From NCBI GenBank assembly GCA_963838835.1, contig CAWITA010000009.1:22949-86948 (forward strand): a DNA stretch of 64,000 nt. Reading direction: 5' to 3'. Under the pieces are notes generated by a model that had not been told where the DNA came from, made no database searches, and saw only the letters and a program-made list of their open reading frames with translations. This document shows, piece after piece, positions 42,411 to 52,365 of the stretch. How positions within the stretch are numbered: position 1 is the stretch's first letter; each line of letters opens with the position of its first letter. Source of the stretch: Bog-473 sp963838835 (GTDB lineage Bacteria > Actinomycetota > Acidimicrobiia > Acidimicrobiales > RAAP-2). The translations under genes were made by a program, and so were the position numbers.

Positions 42411-43478
42411 CTACCGCGGTGCAGCGACGACGGTCTTGCCCATGGTTTCGCGGCGCTCGAGCATCTCGAGAAACCGTGGGACATCCCCGAAGTCGATCTT
42501 CTGGCCGACCACCGGTCGGATCTGTTTGGCCAACGTCATCTGGAGGATCTCGCCCCACATCCGGATGCCGTCGGCGCGCGACAGGAAGTTCATCCCGAGA
42601 CTGTGCGTCAGGCGCGGATCGTCGACGAAGGCAAAGCAGATGCCAACGAGGTCGAAATTGCCGTAGATGCCAGGCTGCAGGCTGACTGGCTCCTCCTCCA
42701 AGGTGATGTCGGCCGCGAATCCCACGATGAGGTGACGTCCGTTGAAGGCCATTGTCCGAAACGTGTCCTTCGTGACCTGCCCACCGACCGAGTCGAAAGC
42801 CAGATCAACGCCACGTCCGTTCGTGAGATCTTGGACGTATGCGACGAAATCCTCCGTGCGGTAGTTGACGGCATGGTCCGCCCCGAGCTGCCGGCAGAAG
42901 TCCACCTTTTCATCGCTCCCCGCAGTGGCGATGACCACGGCGCCGAAGGCTTTGGCCAGCTGGACCACCCCCGAGCCCACACCACCCGCCGCGGCGTGGA
43001 CGAGGATGATCTCGCCGGCGCGCAGTCGCCCACGCTCGCGTAGCGCGAGCCAACCAAGGAGATAGGGGAAATAGAGGGCCGTTGCGTCGACGAAGCTGAG
43101 CCAGCTCGGCAGCGTCTGAACGGTTGCCGCGTCGAGCAATGCCGATGACGCGTAGCCGCCCTGCACCCCGACGGTGACGCCGATGACTCGTCGTCCGAGC
43201 AGTGCCTCAGTGCCAGATCCTGCGGCGTCGACGACTCCGGCCGCCACCATGCCCGGAACGAAGGGGGGTTCGAACTTCAAGAGACCGTATCTGCCGTGGA
43301 TGGTATCGATGTCGTTGAAGTCGAGGCTGAACGTCTCGACCGCAACGCGCACCTGGTTCGGCCCCGGTGGTCCGACCTCGACGGTCCGCGTTGCCAGTGC
43401 TTCGGTGGCGCCGCCGAGGCGAGTCGCCATCCAAGCAGTGGCCGTCACCGACGTGGGGTTGCTCGCCGCTTCCGTCAC
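42411..43478 (-). CDS. Quinone oxidoreductase-like medium-chain dehydrogenase
   Basis: A 355-residue MDR protein of the zinc-free quinone oxidoreductase branch. It has the catalytic-domain N-terminus NQVRVAVETFSLDFNDID, the nucleotide-binding VHAAAGGVGSGVVQLAKAF, an NADPH-type loop ATAGSDEKVDFCRQLGAD and DLAFDSVGGQV. No zinc cysteines are present. GTG 43478 overlaps the P450 stop (GTGA), so it is translated together with the P450. It probably reduces an enone or enoyl-type intermediate with NADPH. Confidence 0.88.
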   Translation of the reverse strand: MTEAASNPTSVTATAWMATRLGGATEALATRTVEVGPPGPNQVRVAVETFSLDFNDIDTIHGRYGLLKFEPPFVPGMVAAGVVDAAGSGTEALLGRRVIGVTVGVQGGYASSALLDAATVQTLPSWLSFVDATALYFPYLLGWLALRERGRLRAGEIILVHAAAGGVGSGVVQLAKAFGAVVIATAGSDEKVDFCRQLGADHAVNYRTEDFVAYVQDLTNGRGVDLAFDSVGGQVTKDTFRTMAFNGRHLIVGFAADITLEEEPVSLQPGIYGNFDLVGICFAFVDDPRLTHSLGMNFLSRADGIRMWGEILQMTLAKQIRPVVGQKIDFGDVPRFLEMLERRETMGKTVVAAPR

Positions 43479-44710
43479 GAACTCGCTCCACCCCTGTAGG
43501 CCACCGGCAGCGCTTTGATGCCGTTCAACCACGAGGATCGAAGCCGACTGGGCTTGCCCAGCAGCGTGATGCCGGGCACCGCGTCAGCCAGCGCGTCGAA
43601 CATGATCCGAACCTCGAGCTTGGTCAGATTGGCCCCGATGCAGTAGTGCTGACCGCCTCCGCCGAACGTGACGTGCGGATTGGGACTTCGGCCGATGTCG
43701 AACCGGCGCGGATCCGTGTAGACGTCCTCGTCGAAGTTGGCCGACGCGAAGTACATGCCCACCCGCTCACCGCGGCGAATGGCGTGGCCACCGACCTCCG
43801 TGTCCTCCGTCGCGGTGCGCTGCAGCACGACCGCGGGCGACGCGTACCGGAGAATTTCGTCGACGGTGGTCGAGGGCCGCTCCGCCCTCCAGTACTCCCA
43901 CTGGTCGGGGTGCTCCATGAACGCCAGCATCCCGTGCGCGATGGCTTGGCGGGTCGTCTCGTTCCCTGCGACGGCCAGAATGATGAAGAAGTACCCGTAC
44001 TCCTCGCTCGAGAGCGTCTGTCCCGACGCGTCAGGACGAACCAGCCGACTTGTCACGTCCCCCAGGTCGCGCGACTTGCGTTCCTCCGCCGAGGCATAGG
44101 CGTAGGCCAAGAGCTCGAACGTCGCGGTCTGGCTCATGGTGCCGTACTCGGGATCCTCGGTGGCCGCCATCTGGTCGCTCCAGTGGATGAGCCGCTCCCG
44201 GTCCCCGTCGGGAAAGCCCATTAAACCGGCGATCGCTTGCAGTGGAAGGTGACGAGCAACGTCGGCCACGAAGTCGCCCGTATCCCTTCGCGAAACCGAC
44301 CAGACGATCCGAGCCGCCCGATCGCGAAGATCGTCTTCTAGTTTGGCGACGGCGGGGGGAGTGAAGCAGCGCGTGGCGACGGCACGAACCCGAGTGTGGC
44401 GGGGTGGATCCATGCAGAGCAAGAGCTCCTTGGTCGTGTCCCGGGCCGCTTCAGATTGATCGAGCAGCCTCACAAAGGCCGAATCCCTCTCGACGGACCA
44501 GCCGCTTCGGGCGGTGGAAACGGTCTTGACGTCGTCGTAGCGGGTCAGCGCCCAGAAACCGCCGTCGCCGTGGCCGGAGTGCTCCGGTTTCTGGGCGTTC
44601 CAGAACACCGGCGCGTGGTCGCGGAGGTAGGCGTACTCGTCGAGCGGAAGGCGATCAGCCAGGATGTCCGGATCAGTCAGATCGAATCCGTCCCTGACGA
44701 TCGTCGCCAC
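43475..44710 (-). CDS. Cytochrome P450, CYP125-like
   Basis: A 411-residue P450 starting at GTG 44710 after GAGGAGGGCTC. The I helix reads LAVAGNETTRQAIAHGM, very close to the CYP125/CYP142 steroid-27/26-hydroxylase group, and the K helix DEILRYASPAVV. The heme loop FGGGGQHYCIGANLTK has the cysteine near residue 356. Members hydroxylate and oxidise the cholesterol side chain. Steroid side-chain oxidation is therefore a reasonable inference, supported by the KstD-like gene in the window. It forms an operon with the MDR protein. Confidence 0.92.
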   Translation of the reverse strand: MATIVRDGFDLTDPDILADRLPLDEYAYLRDHAPVFWNAQKPEHSGHGDGGFWALTRYDDVKTVSTARSGWSVERDSAFVRLLDQSEAARDTTKELLLCMDPPRHTRVRAVATRCFTPPAVAKLEDDLRDRAARIVWSVSRRDTGDFVADVARHLPLQAIAGLMGFPDGDRERLIHWSDQMAATEDPEYGTMSQTATFELLAYAYASAEERKSRDLGDVTSRLVRPDASGQTLSSEEYGYFFIILAVAGNETTRQAIAHGMLAFMEHPDQWEYWRAERPSTTVDEILRYASPAVVLQRTATEDTEVGGHAIRRGERVGMYFASANFDEDVYTDPRRFDIGRSPNPHVTFGGGGQHYCIGANLTKLEVRIMFDALADAVPGITLLGKPSRLRSSWLNGIKALPVAYRGGASS

Positions 44711-44915
44711 GAGCCCTCCTCTTCGAAGGATGACCCGAGAGTCGAGCTCGAATCATCGAAGAATCCAGCAGCCTCAACCTAACCGTCTCGGTTACGGGCT
44801 GCCCGACGTTGCGACTCGAGAGGAAAGCGCAGGAATCCGCTGCACCTTGCGGTCCCTCGACCGGGCGACACGCTTCGGCTGGTGTCTGCGGTCGCATCGA
44901 TTGGTGCACAACGAT

Positions 44916-46401
44916 CTAAGGAGTTATCGCGGTTCGTGACGCGGGTGCCGCCGCCACCTGGCGGGCGGAGAAGGCGCGGCCAAGTGCGGCCAACAGGGCG
45001 TCACGCGTTTCCCGAGGATCGAGGAGCTCGTCGAACCCCAGTCCCTCCGCTGACCGGTAGGAGGCCTGGAGCTCCGCTTCTCGGAGCGTAGCAACAACAT
45101 CTTGGTCTGCGTTCATGGCCCTACTCGATGCACCCGCGCCCATCGCGCCCAGGGTCGCACCCGGGAAGGCAAAGGTCGCCACCTGTCCGTCGAAGCCGAT
45201 CAAGGACATCACCATCGACCCGAATCCGTACGCCTTCCGTAACGTCAGATGAATTTTCGGCGACGTCGCGAGCGTCTGAGCGGCGAACATCCGAGCGCCG
45301 CTTCGCAAGACACCCCTTTGCTCTGAGTGACGTCCAGGAAGCATCCCGGGATTGTCGGCCAGGAAGATCAGCGGCAGATGGAAGGCATCCGCCACCGAGA
45401 TGAAATGAGCAGCCTTGTCCGCGCTGTCTGCATCGACCGAACCTGCCAGATGCTGCGGTTGATTGGCGATGACGGCAACGGCCTCCGCTCCCAGGCGGGC
45501 CAGGGCGCAGATGATGGCTTGACCGAAGCCCGCTTGAACCTCGAACCAGTCGGGACGATCGACGATCACGTCGATCACCCGTCGCATGTCGTAGACCTTG
45601 CGGTTGTCCCGAGGGACGATCTCGAGAAGTTCGGGGGTTGGGCGCGGGGCGGCGTGGTCGTCCACTGCCATCGCTGGGGGATACGACCAGGCACTCGGAG
45701 GAAAGTAGGAGAGGTAGCGACGTATCTGCTCGAGGGCCTCGGCATCATCAGCGGCCACGTTGTGCACGACGCCGCTGGCGATCGCGACCTTCGGCCCGCC
45801 CAGGTCCTCCTTGGGCGTGTCCTCGCCGGTCGACTCCTTGACCACCGGAGGGCCGGCCGTGAAGATCGCAGCCTGTTCAGTCATGACGCAGAAATCGGAG
45901 ATCGGTGCCACGAGCGCACCGTGGCCCGCGGAGGGGCCCAGCACGCCGGTGACGAGGGGGACGCGACCCGAGCATTGGGCCTGCATCAGGAGGTCGGTCG
46001 GCGCGCGCCCGTGCGACTGCCCCCGTCGGACGGAAGCCGGCACCTTCAAGGAGCATGACCAACGGGACCTTGCTTCGCAGAGCCAGCTCAGCGAGGCGAT
46101 AGCGCTTGGCGTTGCTGCCGGGGCCGATGGTGCCAGCGAGCGTCGTGAAGTCCTCGGCGCCGACCATGACGGGACGCCCGTTCACGGTGCCCGAACCGGC
46201 CACGATCCCGTCCGCGGCAATCTCTCCACCCACGAGCGTCCCGAGCTCTCGAAAGGAACCCGGATCGACGAGGCGATCCAGCCTGGTGCGTGCATCGAGC
46301 TTGCCCGCGGCTCGGTGTTTGGCCAGCCGCTCCGGTCCACCCATGGCACGTGCGTGGCCCCGTCGGTCGGCCAGGTCCTTGAGGGTGTCGTCCCAATCCA
46401 T
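44916..46401 (-). pseudogene. Acyl-CoA carboxylase carboxyltransferase (beta) subunit, one frameshift at 46020-46024
   Basis: The product, of about 494 residues, is a biotin-dependent carboxyltransferase of the acetyl/propionyl/methylcrotonyl-CoA carboxylase beta family. The N-terminal part starts at ATG 46401 (MDWDDTLKDLADRR) and runs to LLEGAGFRPTG in one frame. The rest, from QSHGRAPTDLLMQAQCSG through LADNPGMLPG and KAYGFGSMVMSLIGFDGQ, is in another. Dropping one G from the run of five (C46020-46024 on the plus strand) restores the frame exactly. A homopolymer indel is a common sequencing error, so the gene may be intact in the cell. No biotin subunit is adjacent. Confidence 0.82.
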
Positions 46402-46608
46402 CGCGTTGGGCCTATCACATCCTTCACCGGATCGAGGACGAGGAGGGCCGGACGACCACGGGCGCTCGGGAACACATGTGGCGCAGCGTCGGGCCAGGTG
46501 GGTCGGCAGCGACGCCGGTCGCCGTCGCCGTCGCGGTACCGAGCGGGCAGGTGCGACCCGGGCGAGTGATACAACAGGGCGCTCGACCAACGGGAGGTCC
46601 TCGCGATC

Positions 46609-47622
46609 GTGGCTGTGAAGATTGATGTGATGCTCGCCAATTCGGTGGTCGATGCGGCTCAGCGGGCCTCGGAATTGCAGCGTACTGGCGTCGACGGCGT
46701 CTTCAGTTTCGAGAACGCCCACGACACCTTCTTCCCGCTTGTCGCGGCCGCGCCGGTCTGCTCGCTCGATCTGATGACAAACGTGGCGATCGCCTTCCCG
46801 CGGAGCCCCGTCCATCTTGCCCATGCCGCCTACGATCTGCAGCTGCTGTCCGGCGGCCGCTTTCGCCTTGGTTTGGGGTCGCAGGTCCGAGCCCATGTCG
46901 AGAAGCGGTTCGGCGCAACATGGGGCAGCCCCGTCACCCAGATGCGAGAGTGGGTGTTGGCGACGAAGGCCATCCTCCGGAGCTGGCAGGAAGGCGACCG
47001 GCTTGACTTCAGGGGTGAGTACACCGCACACACGCTGATGACGCCGGCATTCAACCCGGGACCCAACCCCTTCGGGATACCGAAGATCTTGGTGGGTGCG
47101 TTGGGGCCGAGAATGAACCAGATGGCGGCTGAGGTGGCGGACGGGATTCTGGTGATGCCCTTCAATTCGGAGCGTCACATGCGAGAGCGCACGAGACCGG
47201 CCATCGAGGCTGGGCTCGCCGCGGCAGGACGAGATCGGGGGGATCTCGAGCTGACGGCCGAGGTGATCGTCGGCGTGGGTCGAACCGACCAGGAGTTAGA
47301 GGCGGCCAAAGGGGTGCGGAACCTTCTTGCGTTCTACGGATCCACCCCGGCGTACAGGCCTGTTCTCGACGTCGAGGGGTGGGGAGAATTGCAGCCGGAG
47401 CTCAATACGCTGTCGAAGCGGGGTGAATGGCTGAAGATGTCGCAGCTGATTGACGACGACATGCTTCGCACCCTGGCCGTCCACGGAACACCGGCACACT
47501 GTGCGGCGGAGATTGTGCGCCGGTTCCCGGATTGCGACCGAATCTGTGCCTATTTCCCGTATTATTCCGTCACCGACGACCTGATGCGCGAGTTCGTCGG
47601 TGCGCTGAAGGCGGCGTCATGA
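46609..47622 (+). CDS. LLM-class F420-dependent oxidoreductase
   Basis: A 337-residue TIM-barrel protein of the luciferase-like superfamily. The N-terminal strand is KIDVMLANSVVDAAQRA; RFRLGLGSQVRAHVEKRFGA, near residue 85, is the typical family signature; and KILVGALGPRMNQMAAEVAD follows. Actinobacterial members of this group usually use cofactor F420. GTG 46609 follows GGGAGGTCC. Its stop overlaps the ATG of an enoyl-CoA hydratase gene, so it begins a four-gene operon. It probably oxidises or reduces an intermediate before CoA activation. Confidence 0.87.
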   Translation: MAVKIDVMLANSVVDAAQRASELQRTGVDGVFSFENAHDTFFPLVAAAPVCSLDLMTNVAIAFPRSPVHLAHAAYDLQLLSGGRFRLGLGSQVRAHVEKRFGATWGSPVTQMREWVLATKAILRSWQEGDRLDFRGEYTAHTLMTPAFNPGPNPFGIPKILVGALGPRMNQMAAEVADGILVMPFNSERHMRERTRPAIEAGLAAAGRDRGDLELTAEVIVGVGRTDQELEAAKGVRNLLAFYGSTPAYRPVLDVEGWGELQPELNTLSKRGEWLKMSQLIDDDMLRTLAVHGTPAHCAAEIVRRFPDCDRICAYFPYYSVTDDLMREFVGALKAAS

Positions 47623-48413
47623 GCGATGGCGAGGCGCCGGTTCTGTTCGATCTGACCGCTGGCGTTGCGACCCTCACTCTCAACGCGCCCCGTACACGAA
47701 ATGCGTTTGGTGGGGACATGTCAACGGCGCTCTCGGACGCCTATCGCCGTTGCGACGCCGATGACGACGTCAGGGCGGTGGTGCTGACGGGTACGCCTCC
47801 GGCCTTTTGCTCGGGAGCTGACCTTTCGGAGGGCGGGGACACGTTTCACAAGCGCGATGAGTCGACGTTCAGCGCAGCCGCTGTTGCGATGACGCCCTGG
47901 CAGGTGCGCAAGCCCGTCATTGCTGCAGTCAACGGGCATGCAATCGGTGTCGGTCTCACCCTCGCGCTGCAGTGTGATATTCGCATCTTTGCCAGCGAAG
48001 CCAAGTACGGTATCGTGCAGGTGCGACGTGGCGTCATGGGCGACGGATTTTCACATTGGACACTCCCGCGGATCGCCGGAATGTCCGCGGCGGCGGAAAT
48101 TCTGCTTACCGGAAGGCTGTTCGAGGGGCGAGAAGCCGCGGAGTTCGGTTTGTGCCGGACGGTTCTTCCCAACGCCGAGGTGCTCCCGGCCGCCCTGGAC
48201 CTGGCCCGCGACATCGCCGTCAATACGGCGCCGCTCTCCGTCGCCTACAGCAAGGCGCTTCTTTGGGAGACCTGGCAGCACAGTGTCGAGGACATCGAAC
48301 GGCTGGAGACCACGTACCACCATCGATTGATGGGACAGCCCGATTCGCGCGAGGGAGTGCTCGCCTTCTTGGAGAAGCGTTCACCTCGTTGGACCGGCCG
48401 GATCAGCGGGTGA
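47619..48413 (+). CDS. Enoyl-CoA hydratase/isomerase
   Basis: A 264-residue crotonase-fold protein. VATLTLNAPRTRNAFGGDM is at the N-terminus, the first oxyanion segment is PPAFCSGADLSEGG and the second VNGHAIGVGLTLALQCDIRI. The usual first catalytic glutamate region reads YGIVQVRRGVMGDGFSHW, so neither catalytic glutamate is obvious and an isomerase or hydrolase role is possible. ATG 47619 overlaps the LLM stop (ATGA). A synthetase gene follows 30 bp later. Confidence 0.88.
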   Translation: MSDGEAPVLFDLTAGVATLTLNAPRTRNAFGGDMSTALSDAYRRCDADDDVRAVVLTGTPPAFCSGADLSEGGDTFHKRDESTFSAAAVAMTPWQVRKPVIAAVNGHAIGVGLTLALQCDIRIFASEAKYGIVQVRRGVMGDGFSHWTLPRIAGMSAAAEILLTGRLFEGREAAEFGLCRTVLPNAEVLPAALDLARDIAVNTAPLSVAYSKALLWETWQHSVEDIERLETTYHHRLMGQPDSREGVLAFLEKRSPRWTGRISG

Positions 48414-48443
48414 CGGATTGGCTCGAAGGTAAGTAGGGAGCCG

Positions 48444-50144
48444 ATGCTCACCTGGCCTGATCCGAGTCTGCCCGAAGGTGTACGCGACCGACTGACTGGT
48501 GCTGGCGCCCCCTTCGAAATCGTGGAGGAGTACGTCCACGGAGCCCGATACGAAGTGTTTCGGCGGCGTCCCAAGACGCTGGTGGAAACGCTGGTGATGG
48601 GGGCCGAGCGGCTGGGCGCTCGCCCCTACGTCGTCTTCCCCGATCGTTCCCTGACCTTTCAATCCATCCTCGCTCCCGTTGCCGCGATTGCCCATGCGTT
48701 TCGGAGTGAATACGGCATCCGGAGCGGGGACCGGGTCGCGGTGGCTGCCGCCAATCGTGTGGAGTACGTCCTGTCGTTCTGGGCGGCCACGGTTCTGGGC
48801 GCAGTGACGGTGGCATTGAACGGTTGGTGGACGGGACCGGAGATGGCACGCATGATCCGACTGACCGAGCCCAAGGTCCTCCTCGGCGACGACCAGCGCT
48901 TGGATCGAGTCCTTGGTCTCATCGACTCGCGCCTCCCGGTGGTCTCGTTCGACGGCGACTTTGACGCGATGGAGATCGCCGGGGCGGGTGGGACACTGCC
49001 GCAGGAACAGATCCACGAGGATGATCCATATGTCATCCTCTTCACCAGCGGCACGACGGGACCCGCAAAAGGTGCAGTGATCTCACATCGCAGCACCATC
49101 CACTTCGGCCTGGCCACCCAGCTGCGAGCCGCTGAATCCATGGCGCGGTTGGTGGCCGCCGGCAATCCGATGCCGGACCCGTACGAACCGTGCTCGATCG
49201 GCGCGGCGCCCATGTTCCATCTTGGCGGCCTGAACTGCACGCTCGTCCTGGCTCCCCAAACGGGAATGTCGATGGTGTACCCGCCGCCCGGTCGTTGGTC
49301 CGAGGAGATCCATCTCCGGCTGACCGAACAACACCGGGCCACAGCGTGGTCCCTCGTCCCGACCCAACTGTGGAGGCTGCTCGACTGGCCGGAACTGGAG
49401 AGTTTCGACTTGTCCTCGCTCCGTACGGTTGGAGGGGGCAGCGCCGTCTGGCCTCCGGAACTGCTGAAGCGTCTGGAACAGTGCCTGCCCTGGGCCCGTC
49501 CCGGGCTCGGGCTCGGTTATGGCATGACCGAAACGAACGGTCTCGGCACCTCGCTCTCCCGCGAGCTCACCTACTCCCGCCCCGAGTCCGTGGGACAAGC
49601 GGCGCCCACGGTGCAGGTCGACGTGCGCGATCCGACGACACGAGCCTCTCTGCCCGAGGGCCAGGTGGGCGAGATCGCGCTGCGCACTGCGGCGTCGTTC
49701 ACCGAATACTGGAAGAACCCCCAGGCGACGGAGGCCGTCTTCGACGACGACCGTTGGTACCACACCGGTGACTTCGGCAAGATCCAGGGCGGATGCCTCT
49801 CTCTCGAAGGTCGACGACAAGACCTCATCATCCGGGGCGGCGAGAACATCTCGCCGGTCGAGATCGAGAATCGCCTCTTCGAACACCCCGGCATCGCCGA
49901 GGCAGTGGTCGTGGGCGTCGAACATCCGACGCTCGGGCAGGAAGTCAAGGCCTTCGTCGTGCCAAAGGTTCCGGGTGAGCTCTCCGAAGCCGATGTGGAG
50001 AACTGGTGCAGCAAGGTTCTGGCCCCGTTCAAGGTTCCGGCGTACGTGGAATTCGTGGCTGCACTTCCCCATAATGCGGTGGGCAAGGTCGTCAAGGGCC
50101 TGCTGGGGCAGTCGCCGACCGTCGCGACCTTCATCGAGGAATGA
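48444..50144 (+). CDS. Acyl-CoA synthetase (class I adenylate-forming)
   Basis: A 566-residue ANL-superfamily enzyme that activates a carboxylic acid to its CoA thioester with ATP. P-loop LFTSGTTGPAKGAVISH is near residue 195, GYGMTETNGLG near 355, and the hinge region DLIIRGGENISPVEIENRLF near 460. The C-terminal catalytic lysine is in HNAVGKVVKG. The ATG follows AGTAGGGAGCCG. It is the third gene of the LLM/hydratase/synthetase/GH43 operon and its stop overlaps the next ATG. The chain specificity is not deducible. Confidence 0.92.
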   Translation: MLTWPDPSLPEGVRDRLTGAGAPFEIVEEYVHGARYEVFRRRPKTLVETLVMGAERLGARPYVVFPDRSLTFQSILAPVAAIAHAFRSEYGIRSGDRVAVAAANRVEYVLSFWAATVLGAVTVALNGWWTGPEMARMIRLTEPKVLLGDDQRLDRVLGLIDSRLPVVSFDGDFDAMEIAGAGGTLPQEQIHEDDPYVILFTSGTTGPAKGAVISHRSTIHFGLATQLRAAESMARLVAAGNPMPDPYEPCSIGAAPMFHLGGLNCTLVLAPQTGMSMVYPPPGRWSEEIHLRLTEQHRATAWSLVPTQLWRLLDWPELESFDLSSLRTVGGGSAVWPPELLKRLEQCLPWARPGLGLGYGMTETNGLGTSLSRELTYSRPESVGQAAPTVQVDVRDPTTRASLPEGQVGEIALRTAASFTEYWKNPQATEAVFDDDRWYHTGDFGKIQGGCLSLEGRRQDLIIRGGENISPVEIENRLFEHPGIAEAVVVGVEHPTLGQEVKAFVVPKVPGELSEADVENWCSKVLAPFKVPAYVEFVAALPHNAVGKVVKGLLGQSPTVATFIEE

Positions 50145-51727
50145 CGGGACAGAGTGCCACGACCAGTGGAGATCGCCGTTGGCGCCCGAGGCGGAGCTCG
50201 TATGCCTGGCCCGCTTCCTCGGTCGTCCTCCTCGCTGTGCTGCTCACCGCCTGCGCGTCGCCGTCGGTCAACCGCGGGTCCCCGACTGGACCCTTGACGA
50301 CGGCGATCGAGCCGAATGCTCGGGCCGGCCAACCTGTGGTACCGGCGGGACGCGCCCCATCGCTCGGTCCCTTGGGAAACAACCCGTCCGTGGCCAACGG
50401 TGTGCACCTCAGTGTCGTGACGTCACTGCTCGACGACACGCCCGTGTTCGACGGCGATTTCGCCGACCCCTACGCACTGGCTACGGCGGATTCCGTCTTC
50501 GTCTACGCCAGCAACACGACGAGCACTCCCTACGCGCCCGCGGCCCACATTCCGGTCATCGAACTTCCCGAGGCGTCCGGGTTCCAGGGCCGGTTCCTCG
50601 GCGATGCCTTGCCGGTGCTCCCGAGTTGGACGGTGCCGGGCTTCCAATGGGCGCCCTCGGTGTGGGCGAGGCCGGACGGCACGTTCGTCATGTACTACTC
50701 GACCCCGGCAAGCCACCCGCTGGCCTGCGTGCACGACCCTCGCGGCGCCGGGTGCATCCACACCGCCAAGCGGTCGACTTCGGCGATGTGCATCTCGAGG
50801 GCGACCAGCTCTCGTCCGTCGGGTCCGTTCGTCGATGACTCGTCGTCGGCCTTCATCTGTCCCACGGGCCAAGGAGGCGCGATCGACCCGAGCGTGTTCA
50901 TCGCCAGCAATGGGGTGCCGTGGTTGCTTTGGAAGAGCGATGGCGATTGCTGCGGCCTGCCCACGACCATCTACTCCCAACAGCTGTCTCCGGACGGGCT
51001 CTCCGTGGCCGGGCCGCCGCACCGGCTGATCGGTGCGTCACAGACCTGGGAGGGGAACCTCGTCGAAGGTCCCTCGATGGTCCAGTCGGGCGACGATTTC
51101 TGGCTGTTCTATTCGGCGAATCTCTGGGGCACCCCCGACTACGGCATCGGCCTCGCCCATTGCACCTCGGTGACGGGACCGTGCACCAAGCCGCTCGATC
51201 ATGCGTGGCTCTCCTCGTCGACCCGCGGTCAGGCCGCGCCGGGCCCCGGTGGACAGGAGTTCTTCCGGATCGGCGGGCTGGTCTGGATGGTGCACCATGC
51301 CCTGGCCCCCGGGCAGTCCGGCGACCTTGCGCAACGTCGGCTCTACGTCGACCTGATCGCCTTTCCGCCGGGCGGCCTCCCGCGGCTCGCCGACGGCGCG
51401 GCCGCCGCCGCGCTGGCCGAGGCGGTTCTCTACGAGAATGCCCGCCTGGCGTCGCAGCCTCAGCAGGCCTACCTGACCCTGTTGCACCAGGTCGGTCGGC
51501 ACTGGCCCGAGGTCAACGACGAGCGCGCCGTGGCGGACGCCGAGCTCAGCTGCCGTGACCTCGACCAGGGTGAGGGGGCCTCGCAGGTGGAGCGATCCCT
51601 CCGGCAGCGTTCGTTGTCGAGCTTCCAGTCCTACCTGGTGGAAATCTATTCGGCCAAGTACCTCTGCCCCCAGAATGAGGCGCGGGCGGCGAGCAACCTG
51701 GCACAGAGCCTGCTCGCCAGTTCATGA
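50141..51727 (+). CDS. Lipoprotein: GH43-like five-bladed propeller fused to a DUF732-like domain
   Basis: A 528-residue protein with a signal peptide and lipobox LLTAC (cysteine near residue 38), so it should be anchored on the outer face of the membrane. The middle (residues 100-420) has a GH43/62-type beta-propeller with acidic residues in place: FDGDFADPYAL, GGAIDPSVFIA and GNLVEGPSMV. Family members cut arabinose- or xylose-type linkages. The last 80 residues carry a DUF732-like helical domain with two cysteines (AELSCRDL, KYLCPQNE), common in mycobacterial secreted proteins. ATG 50141 overlaps the synthetase stop. A glycosidase in a CoA operon is unexpected. Confidence 0.75.
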   Translation: MTGQSATTSGDRRWRPRRSSYAWPASSVVLLAVLLTACASPSVNRGSPTGPLTTAIEPNARAGQPVVPAGRAPSLGPLGNNPSVANGVHLSVVTSLLDDTPVFDGDFADPYALATADSVFVYASNTTSTPYAPAAHIPVIELPEASGFQGRFLGDALPVLPSWTVPGFQWAPSVWARPDGTFVMYYSTPASHPLACVHDPRGAGCIHTAKRSTSAMCISRATSSRPSGPFVDDSSSAFICPTGQGGAIDPSVFIASNGVPWLLWKSDGDCCGLPTTIYSQQLSPDGLSVAGPPHRLIGASQTWEGNLVEGPSMVQSGDDFWLFYSANLWGTPDYGIGLAHCTSVTGPCTKPLDHAWLSSSTRGQAAPGPGGQEFFRIGGLVWMVHHALAPGQSGDLAQRRLYVDLIAFPPGGLPRLADGAAAAALAEAVLYENARLASQPQQAYLTLLHQVGRHWPEVNDERAVADAELSCRDLDQGEGASQVERSLRQRSLSSFQSYLVEIYSAKYLCPQNEARAASNLAQSLLASS

Positions 51728-51839
51728 GTCGGATTCTGGCTTTCGGGATTGCCGACGCTCGGTTCCGACTTGGAGATGATGTTGCTGGTCGACACGAAGA
51801 ATCTGGTGACCGAACGTCACGGTCCTCGACTCTCCGAAC

Positions 51840-52271
51840 TCAAATGAGCGAATCCCGTCGCAACCGCTCGAGTCGAGTCTCCGCGATCCTCCATTCGCCG
51901 CCCTCACGGACGTAGCGTTCGAAGTAATGGCCGTAGCCGACGATCCCCACCCGCTTCCCATCGACGGGGGGCCACTCGACGTAGTCGAACATGGCCCAAA
52001 CGCCGGTCGCCCGCTCGTCGGATTGGATCTCGATCTCGGGCATGTGGCCGTGATGCACGGTCTGCACCCCGTCGAGCAGTGTCGAGATGGACGCGGCGAT
52101 GGCGTCCCGCCCCGTGATGTCGACGTCGGCCTCGGGAACGAGCATGCGCGCGTTCTCGGCGAAGACCTGCGCAAAGCCCACCCAATCCTTCGTATCGATG
52201 AACCGGAAGTACCGGGCCTTGAGCTTCTTGATCGCCTCAATGTCCAGCGCCTGCCGCAACGCAGTCTCCAT
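51840..52271 (-). CDS. SnoaL-like / bile-acid dehydratase-like NTF2-fold protein
   Basis: A 143-residue protein with ALDIEAIKKLKARYFRFID, DTKDWVGFAQVFAENARM, GVQTVHHGHMPEIEI and a C-terminal strand GHYFERYVREGGEWRIAETR. This is the polyketide-cyclase-2/SnoaL group, which includes dehydratases with a catalytic His-Asp pair; HHGHM and DTKDW are plausible positions. The ATG is preceded by a perfect AAGGAGGT. It is convergent with the GH43 lipoprotein. The relic of a CoA-transferase lies immediately upstream on the other strand. Confidence 0.87.
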   Translation of the reverse strand: METALRQALDIEAIKKLKARYFRFIDTKDWVGFAQVFAENARMLVPEADVDITGRDAIAASISTLLDGVQTVHHGHMPEIEIQSDERATGVWAMFDYVEWPPVDGKRVGIVGYGHYFERYVREGGEWRIAETRLERLRRDSLI

Positions 52272-52365
52272 GGCCACCTCCTTCCGGCTTGGCATCGTGT
52301 GGGAGCGATCGTCACGAGCATCCCATCCGATCGAACGCCTTGTCGAGGTCCCGACAGCGCGAGCG

